Shown: in pieces, positions 57,332 to 64,000 of the stretch
Layout: the number at the start of each line of letters is the position of its first letter
Position numbering within the stretch: position 1 is the stretch's first letter
DNA from: Dromaius novaehollandiae
Taxonomy: Eukaryota > Chordata > Aves > Casuariiformes > Dromaiidae
Direction of reading: 5' to 3'
DNA: 64,000 bases
NCBI RefSeq assembly: GCF_036370855.1
Contig: NC_088112.1
Coordinates: 16,918,469-16,982,468, forward strand
Translations under genes and position numbers: made by a program
The notes under the pieces: generated by a model
Told to the model about the DNA's origin: nothing
The model's database searches: none
Seen by the model: the letters and a program-made list of their open reading frames with translations, nothing else

Positions 57332-60300
57332 GTGAGCGGCACCGCCGGCCGGTCCCTCGCCTCCGCCCGTGTCTGCGCCTCTGGCTCCTTCCTTCCCTCT
57401 TCCTCCTCCTCCTCCTCCTCAGGCTGTTCGTCTCGCCAACGCTTTTCTTGCTCACGTTTGGCTCCCCGGCGGCTGGGCCCACATGGCCATGCAAGGCAGC
57501 CCGGAGCGTGCTGACGCTAAACCTTCTGCCAAGGGGTGTCCCAGCCCCATTCTGGAGCTCCCTGGCTTAAAAATTAATGTTTAATGTTGTAGAGTAGGAG
57601 AAATATTTCTCAAGCTGGTGCATTGAATGCTTTTCCCCTTGCTGCTTTTATGGGACATGCTGTTGCTTCCCCCCCGCAACGTCTGCCTCGGGCCCTGGGC
57701 TTGTTCCCCGAGTCGCAGCAGCGTGGTGCAGTGGTCTCCTCACCTTCTCCTCTCCGTCCTTGCAGAGGAACCTGGAAGACGCCCTGCAAGCCCGTCGGAG
57801 GGAGGTGGAGGACTTCTTGCAGAGGAAGCACGCGGTGCAGGAGGACATCTGCGGCCTGACGGTAACTCCGGGGCTGGGCTGTTCTCACGCAGCCCGATGG
57901 GGCGTGCTGGGCATCTGCCCTAGAGGTTGCACAGGAGCTTTTGATCAGTCGCTGCGATGCCTCTTCAGAAGGAAAGATGAATATCTCTAATCACAGTACT
58001 CATAAGCACAGTGCAAGAGTGGCCAAGGAGTGTTATTTATTGTATATTATTTATTAGTGCCCATTAAGCCTCCCTGAATCCTGTTACCTTCCTGATCTCT
58101 CTGCATCTGTTGCCCTGGGCTTGAGCCAGCCCGACTCTGCGTCATGGAGTGAAGTTTGCAGCTAGATGCACCCTTGCTCGGTCAGAGCTCTGTGGGTTAA
58201 TGTTTGCAGAGGGTGTGTGTATCCACGTGTTGCAACTTCAGCTGAGATTTAGCTCAGCTTCCTGTAAAAGCGAAGTGAATAACTGCGCAGGGATCTGAAC
58301 GGATTCCCCCACGTGTGTGCCAAAACCAATCACTACCGAGTATTCGGCGAAGGTGTTGAGGGGAGGCATTAAGTGCTGGTTTACGGACTGCGTTGGTGCA
58401 GCAGAGCCGAGACAGGACGAGAGGTGAGAGCTGCTGGCTGGGCTGCGCCGCCCGTCCTCGCCCTGTAGGGCTGCATCAGTGAGGGGGGTACCTTAAAAGC
58501 TGTAAAGCCTCCTGCGTGCCCGCAGGACAGGGCTGGCAGCAAAGCTGGGCAGCGGCTGTGTCGCCAGCACCATGCCTGGGTTCACGGTGACGCTCCGAGA
58601 GGATGCGGCGAGTCCCAGGGTTTCCCTGGGCTCGGGTGGTATTAGTGAAAAATTATTAGCAAATGTGCACGTGCGGCCAAAGTCCCATTGCAGGGGGAGA
58701 GCTAACCAGGAGGTGTCTGGAGTAAGGAAACAAATTACTGATTTGAATGGGGATTCCACGTACGTCCTTTGCGGTTCTGCTGTGGCTAAAACAGAGCAGC
58801 GGAGGGAGGCTGGTACCCTGGCTGGCTGCTGAGGCTCGAGATGTGATCTGGGCAAGGTGGGTTTCCTGCTGCTAGATAGGGACGTGTGTTTCGGCAAGAA
58901 AACAGTGAGGGCTGAGATTGCACTTGGAGATTAAGAGCTTAAAGATGCAAAAAAAGAGGGGAAAAAAAATCAATGACTGTCTCTTCTAAACAGGCAGGAA
59001 GGCAGTGAGAGCACCACAGGGTCGGCTGGCCAGTTAAACTGAGAGAAAAAAGTGAGCTCTGCAGAGAGCTGAATGTTTTTTTTAATCAGCCTGAACTGCA
59101 GAGATTAGCTGGCACAGCTACCCCGTCCCTCCGGGGCAAACAGGGGCCCTGCAAGCCTGAGGTGTTGAGGAAAAAAAGCAGCAAGTTACCAATATCAGGC
59201 AGCTCTGCCTGGGGTCTGGCACGACCTGAGATAAATCCTAACTAACCTCGGCTGCCAAATCTGCCCTCCGCAAGCCGAGGGGCACCAGCGCTGCAGACGA
59301 GCAAACTCCCGGTGGCGTGGGAGAGGGATGTGAGCTTGGCACGGCTGTACGCGGGGGGCTTTGGTTAAGGGGACTGGCCCATTGCTGGAGCTTGGTTTTC
59401 CCCATGGCTCTGCAGCTTTGAAAGTTGTTCTTGTGTCCCATTCTCCACCCAAAAAGCTGAGGGTATGTCTGAAAAATCTCCAGTTTCCCAGACTCTTTGA
59501 GCAGAGTCACTGGACCAGCCGTCTCGCACATCTAAGCGTGTTTTAGCTGCCAGACTCATCGTCTGCCTTTTGCCTCTGCTCAGAAGGTGTCGGGGGAGCT
59601 GCACTGCAAGATCCGAGCAGAATTCATCCGGCTTCATCAGATCCTGGAGGAAGAGGAGAGGGCTGTGTTGGCAGAGCTGGGCGAAGAGGAAGAGCGGTCA
59701 CTGGCAAGGCTGCGCAGGGATGTCGGACGGCTGGAGGAAGGAATCTCGGAGCTGCAGAGGGACATAGCGCACATGGAGCAAACCCTGAGCAGGATGGGAG
59801 AGGGGTCGTTGCCAGAGGTAAGCCCGTTTGGCTGGCCTGTGCAGGAGGCAGGGGGCACTTCGGGATCTGAATTTGGGCTGGGGAGAACGGTTAAATGAAG
59901 GGCAGGCCCTTGGCCAGGCTGCTGTGCCAGCTGCCCCAGGGAGATTTGTGACTGAGGTGTGGCAGAGGATGAGGAGCTGGATGCCGCCTCTTCTGGCTTT
60001 GCTGTGTGGATTAAGTTGTGACGCGGGTGCGTCTCTGCCTGCTTCCCCAGCCCCAGCTGTACCTCGGGGAGATGTCGGCGTGCCTGCTGCTGGCAGCATC
60101 CCCTCTTCACTTCCTAGCAAAAGCCCTGGGGCACCGGGGGGATCCACAGCTGGCGAGTGGGAACCCCGTGGGGAGAGGGACTTGGCTGCGAGAGCCAAAC
60201 CTGCAAGTTTGGCTGTCAGACGCGTGCTTCACCTGGAAGTTGCTCTCACCTCCACCCCTCCGGTTTATATTTCTGACACTTTAGAGTCTACAGGCTTAGC

Positions 60301-62070
60301 CACCAGGGAGGCAGCGATCTCTCAGACATAGTGGGTGTCGAGAGCCTTCCTCCTCCTCCCCTGCCACGTGAGCACCCAGCCAGATTGCCCTGGGGCAGGG
60401 GGTCCTGGCAGGCTGCTTTCCTTTCTCTGCTAAGTGACAGCAAGAAACAGGACAGGGAGCTTATTTGTGCAGCTGCATGAGAGTGCAGTGCACAGAGCGC
60501 CTGCTAATTCTCTCTGCTCCTCTTTGCAGGTGGAGAGCCTGGATATCAGGTACATGTCTGGCATGTAAGAAGCTGATTCTTTTTTCAGGAGCTTATCTCT
60601 GTCCCTGGCTGGGACTGTGTAGGGGAGGGATCTTATCTCCAGCTTTAAAAGCATCACAAATTGTTTGGCAAACTGCCGGTGTGGTGCCAGGTGGGAGCTG
60701 GTCCCCAGCACGTGCCGGATGCTCGCCCCGGGGAGCGTGCTCGTCGAGTCTGCCGGAGGGCGGAGGAGACGTGCACGTTGGGGTGAGCGCAAGAGCCAAG
60801 CCCGCTGCAAACGGGAGCAGGGCGAAAGCAACAGACCTTGCTTGGGTGCTTTAGTGTCTCCCTGCCCTCTCGTGGCTCAAGGGGCTGCAAAATCAACCCC
60901 AAGGTACAGGTTTGTCTGAGGCTGCAGCTGAGACACAGCTGGGCTCTGCAGCCCCGTGCCCAGCAGATGAGGCAGGCCAGGCTTGTTCGCTGGCGTGGGA
61001 GTCCCCTTCGGGTAGGACATGTACTGGGTGCTCATCAGCCGCGAGTCACTGCCCCCCGAGCAGTGCCACCGTGTCCACCCAGTGACACCCCGTCCTCTCA
61101 GAGCAGCTCTGCCCTGCGCTGAGTATCTCACCGGGTGTAACACCATGTCTGGGAGGGCAACCAGCCACCGCAGAGGCTTGTGTCCTGTTTTACTAAATCC
61201 TTTCTCGGTGGTGTGCTGTGGTCCCCGAGCGCTGTCTTCTCGCGCGCCTTGCTAACGGCGTGGTGGAAGGACCCGCTCCGCTCTCTTCCCCAGGCCCTCG
61301 GTGTGCGTCGAGACCCAGCCTGCCTTCAACCTGGAGCACTACCGGGACAGCCACGGGGGCCCCTTGCAGTACATCTTCTGGAGACGGATGCTGCGATCCA
61401 TCTGCCCCGGTAAGTGGCTCAGTGCAAGAGATGGATGTGCCGGGGCGGCAGAGGGTGCTGGGGCCAGGAGCCCTCGGCAGAGGGAATACACAACCTGGAA
61501 AACACTCTGCTTGACTTCTCCGCAGCTCCCGATGCGCTCACCTTCGACCCCGAATCTGCCCACCCCAACCTGGTCTTCTCCAAAGACTTGACTGCGGTGA
61601 CGGAGAAAGAAAGAGCCCGGCCGCTGCCCCGCAGTCCCCGGCGCTTCCAGCAGTGCGTGAATGTCCTGGGCTCGCGGGCCTTCGACAGCGGCCAGCACTA
61701 CTGGGAGGTGTGGGTGGGCAGCAAGACCAAGTGGGACCTGGGGGTGGCAGCGGAGGCCGTGGACCGGGCAGCGAAGGTCAAGCTGTGCCCGGAGAACGGC
61801 TACTGGACGCTTCGCCTGAGGAACAAGACGGAGTACTGGGCCACCGCCACCCCCTGGGTGCGCCTGGCCCCGCGGCGGCCCCCCCGGAAGGTGGGGGTCT
61901 TCCTGGACTGCCGCGAGGGCACCGTGGCCTTCTTCGACGCCGGGGACATGTCTCACCTCTTCACCTTCCGGCGGGTCTCCGCAGAGAGATACTGCCCCTT
62001 CTTCAGCACCTGCTTCAGCGACGGGCAGGAGAACAGGGAGCCCATGCGCATCTGCCACCTGGCCCTGTGA
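57059..62070 (+). CDS. TRIM-type RING / coiled-coil / PRY-SPRY protein without B-box (probable E3 ubiquitin ligase)
   Basis: Six coding exons: 57059-57331, 57766-57861, 59584-59817, 60530-60549, 61294-61409 and 61526-62070. They total 1,284 nt and 427 residues, in phase throughout. RING at 16-56 (Cys16, 19, 31, His33, Cys36, 39, 53, 56); coiled coil at about 92-201; PRY-SPRY at about 247-427, with FDP, HYWEV (304-308) and VGVFLDCREG motifs. RING proteins of this build transfer ubiquitin from an E2, and the B30.2 domain selects the target. Exon sizes 96, 234, 20 and 116 nt match or nearly match the usual TRIM pattern (96, 231, 23, 116). The B-box that normally follows the RING in exon 1 is absent. 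The SPRY and linker resemble the TRIM62/TRIM50 group (GGPLQYIFWRRM). RNF135 has a similar layout, but I cannot assign orthology. The ATG is the first in frame after a possible acceptor (ccggcag). Confidence 0.88.
57398..57420 (+). repeat. (TCC)n tract ending in a cryptic splice acceptor
   Basis: About seven TCC units end in CTCAG|G at 57423, a strong-looking acceptor inside intron 1 of the TRIM-like gene. The frame after it stays open for about 50 codons but has no B-box Cys/His pattern. Confidence 0.7.
57766..57861 (+). CDS. TRIM-like gene coding exon 2 (coiled coil, 96 nt)
   Basis: Exactly 96 nt, the standard size of the second TRIM exon, phase 0 to 0. Acceptor gtccttgcag, donor GTAACT. 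Encodes the heptad-like helix NLEDALQARRREVEDFLQRK. Confidence 0.92.
57862..59583 (+). other. TRIM-like gene intron 2, contents
   Basis: The longest intron of the gene, 1.7 kb. No B-box coding segment, repeat or RNA gene recognised; a minus-strand ORF at 58493-58897 has no family signature. Introns 3 (60550-61293) and 4 likewise show nothing. Confidence 0.6.
59584..59817 (+). CDS. TRIM-like gene coding exon 3 (coiled coil, 234 nt)
   Basis: 78 codons, one more than the usual 77, phase 0 to 0. Acceptor ctgctcag, donor GTAAGC. Strongly helical and Glu/Arg/Leu-rich (LHQILEEEERAVLAELGEEE), which should form the antiparallel dimer rod known in TRIM proteins. Confidence 0.93.
60530..60549 (+). CDS. 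TRIM-like gene coding exon 4 (20-nt microexon)
   Basis: Only 20 nt (VESLDI plus two bases), between acceptor tctttgcag and donor GTACAT. TRIM genes usually have a 23-nt microexon here; 20 keeps the same phase. It is needed to join exon 3 (phase 0) to exon 5 (needs two bases), which supports it strongly. Confidence 0.8.
61294..61409 (+). CDS. TRIM-like gene coding exon 5 (116 nt linker)
   Basis: 116 nt, the standard size of this TRIM exon, acceptor cttccccag, donor GTAAGT. Encodes PSVCVETQPAFNLEHYRDSH then GGPLQYIFWRRMLRSICP, a linker resembling that of TRIM62. Confidence 0.9.
61526..62070 (+). CDS. TRIM-like gene coding exon 6 (PRY-SPRY)
   Basis: 545 nt from acceptor ctccgcag to TGA. Encodes the whole PRY-SPRY (B30.2) domain: PRY core DALTFDPESAHPNLVFS, then FDSGQHYWEVWVG, GYWTLRLRNKTEYWA and VGVFLDCREGTVAFFDAGDM. 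It ends MRICHLAL. All three family signatures (LDP-, WEV- and LDYE-type) are recognisable. Confidence 0.95.
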
Positions 62071-62723
62071 GGACGGGGGAGCGGTGGCCCACGCGGGCCC
62101 AGGGGACACCTCTGTCCTGGCCAGCTCCTGTGCTGCTCCTGGCTGCTGTCGCTCCCTAGGAGCGTCCGGCCGCGGGAAGCACCTGGCTCCACGGGCTGCC
62201 CAGGGCCTGGGTGGCAGGCAGGGAGACCGGTCCTGCGCGCAGCCCCCGGTGACACCGGAGAGGCTCTCCGTTAGCTTCGGGCAGAGAGAGCAGATGAAGC
62301 TCACCCGCCTTGGGGCTCTGCCCTCCCTTCGCTGTGCTGTGGGCTGCCGATCTGGCATGTTGGAGAACAGCCCCTGACACCTGAAGGTTGCAGGGTTTGA
62401 TAACCGGAGCTGCAGGACCAGCGCTGAGGGTGCTGCTGGCCCGCTCGTGGCTTCGCCACCGCGGCTCTTCGCGCTTGAAACCCGCAGGGAACAAGGAAAG
62501 CGTCCACGGAGCAGTGAGACCTGCTATCAGGTGCCTCCAAGAGCCAAGGACACGAGTGGCACCCGTGAGGGCCTGCATCTGCCGTGCACCGAGCACCGTC
62601 CCCGCTCGCCCGGGTGGTGACGTGCGCAGGACTTCCGAATCCAGCCAGGGGGTCTCCTGCACCGGGTGCACGTCTCCCGGGGGCCGCGGGACCAGCTCCC
62701 CCCACTCTAGCTGCTGTGTCACC

Positions 62724-62729
62724 ATTAAA
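62724..62729 (+). promoter_or_regulatory. candidate poly(A) signal of the TRIM-like gene
   Basis: ATTAAA 654 bases past the stop codon, followed within 40 bases by a GT-rich stretch (GGCTTGTGTCTCGCG). It would give a 3' UTR of about 0.68 kb. Confidence 0.5.
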
Positions 62730-62759
62730 GCTCAGTGGAAAGGCCACGGCCTGCTGTAC

Positions 62760-64000
62760 CGGCTTGTGTCTCGCGGGCTGCAGAGGACCCCGAGGGTGGG
62801 GGTATGGCATGATCCGGGGGGTTGCGGAGCAGCCCTGTGCTGCTCCCGTCCCTGATGTTTACTCCCCTCCACTCTCGGCCTGTTTTTCCCCGTGGGAAAA
62901 CCCGTGGGCGTCTCAGCGACAGTGCTGACAGATGTGGGCCCTGGATGTGGCTGGCCAGCTGCGCCTCGGCCCCTCCTCATGCCCCCCATGGGCTTTCGGG
63001 ATGCTTTTGGTCCCTGGACGGGGCGTACGTGGGGGTTCTGCGGTGCCCCCAGGCCGGGGAGAGGGAATGGGCCGCGGGGCGAGCGCTCGTGTGGGTCCCG
63101 CCGTTAGGTGGCAGCACGGACGGGCCGGTCCCCAGCCGGGTGCCAAATCTGGACTGCAGCGCACGGAGATGAGCGCTGCGAAGCCCTCTGGGTTTCGGGG
63201 GTGGGTGCCCCGCTCTCGGCAGCATGCTGTGGTTCTGCCGCCCGCGGGCCCCGGGCAGGGACCCCGTCCCGCCACCCCCTTCCTCGCCGGGCCCTCGCGT
63301 TCGGGGCGGGAGGTGGGTGCAGACGAGCGTGCTGAGGAGCAGGGATAAACCACAAATCCTCGCCGGGGAAGCGGTTAGAGCAGCGGCTGTGGTTTCCGTG
63401 GCAGGCTTCGGCGAAGGCTGGGCCTGTTTCCGTGGCGGGCTGGATGGCGAGGGCTGCTGAGCAGGCAAGGCCTTCTCGTGCCTCTTTGAAGCCGCGAGCA
63501 CATGCTTCTCCTTCGGGCTTTCTTTTTTTTCCTTTTTTTCTTGGTGTCTGCAAATGGGCGTAATTAATAAACCTGCAAGGCACAGTGTGGAGCTGGGTGT
63601 ATTCACACCGTCACCCCCTCGGTGCCCGCGATGGAGCTGCGTGCCTGCCCGGCCCGCCCGGCTGCGTGGCAGATGGCATCGCCCCGCGGCTCTTGGGAGG
63701 AGGTGGCGGCAGCTCCCGGCACCCCCGGCCACATGCCTGCGGGGTGAAGGACAACTCGAAACAGGGGAAGTGAGCGGAGCGCCAGCAGGGAGCAGCTGCG
63801 GGCCCCTGGCGGGAGGTGCGCGGGGAGCGGGGCTGCGGGAGGGCCACTGCCTCGGCGGGTGTGCACAGGCGTAGGGAAGCGGTGTGACTGTGGGTGCACA
63901 TGCAGGCAGGTGTGAGATGTACGTGTGCAAGCGTGAGGGGTGGGTGTGCACGCTGGCATGAGAGGAAACTCGTGTGCATCCCACAGGCCTGAGGCAGCGT
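62760..64000. other. GC-rich flank, no gene recognised
   Basis: High G+C with CpG-dense parts at about 63040-63320 and 63620-63840. Long open frames occur on both strands but are Pro/Ala/Arg-rich and low in complexity, as expected from composition alone. GTGTGCA-type simple sequence lies near the right edge (63890-63975). Confidence 0.5.
63566..63571 (+). promoter_or_regulatory. candidate distal poly(A) signal
   Basis: AATAAA in a small AT-rich island (TAATTAATAAACC) followed by CAGTGTGGAGCTGGGTGTATT. It could be a distal site for the TRIM-like gene (3' UTR about 1.5 kb). Confidence 0.35.

Noticed and set aside
57332-57765. Search for a B-box exon in intron 1 of the TRIM-like gene
   Set aside because: No Cys/His ladder of B-box type in any plus-strand frame; the reading frame past the donor is Ser/Arg-rich.
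62977-63984. Minus-strand 335-codon ORF
   Set aside because: Low-complexity Pro/Ala/Arg/Ser composition, overlapping open frames on the other strand, no domain and no splice or promoter support.

Overview
The window is vertebrate nuclear DNA, most likely from a bird. It has introns with GT/AG junctions, housekeeping CpG islands, few interspersed repeats (only weathered CR1-like LINE tails and MIR-like scraps), short introns, and an intact neuropeptide Y receptor of the Y7 type, a gene that mammals lack. A rise in G+C to the right of about 38 kb would fit a bird microchromosome. I cannot name the species.

Layout. (1) 87-17,100, minus strand: HMGXB3 (HMG-box containing 3). Seventeen coding exons could be traced, and every splice phase closes, giving 1,090 codons. 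The gene runs off the left edge, so roughly the last 200 residues and the 3' UTR are missing. Its CpG-island promoter and a non-coding first exon lie at about 16.5-17.4 kb. (2) 17.4-36.9 kb: gene-poor, AT-richer DNA with CR1-like and MIR-like remnants. (3) 36,966-38,314, minus strand: an NPY7R-like Gi-coupled receptor. Its 387-residue coding sequence lies in one exon with a splice acceptor in the 5' UTR and a nearby poly(A) signal, so at least one upstream non-coding exon exists. (4) 38.3-55.1 kb: intergenic DNA with candidate conserved non-coding patches, one isolated exon-like ORF with good splice sites (52,256-52,387), and an unassigned CpG island at about 55.1-55.5 kb. (5) 56.0-57.0 kb: a GC-rich promoter carrying two families of G-rich minisatellite and a (ACTGC)7 array, leading into (6) 57,059-62,070, plus strand: a six-exon gene for a TRIM-type RING / coiled-coil / PRY-SPRY protein of 427 residues with no B-box. 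(7) 62.7-64 kb: GC-rich flank with two possible poly(A) signals and no gene that I can support.

The three genes do not form a functional unit: a chromatin or transcription factor, a peptide-hormone receptor and a probable ubiquitin ligase. The neighbourhood is still informative. HMGXB3 maps to human 5q32 next to SLC26A2, but here its upstream neighbours are NPY7R and a TRIM-like gene. The most unusual items are the B-box-less TRIM gene with otherwise textbook TRIM exon lengths, and the tandem-repeat array in its promoter or 5' leader.
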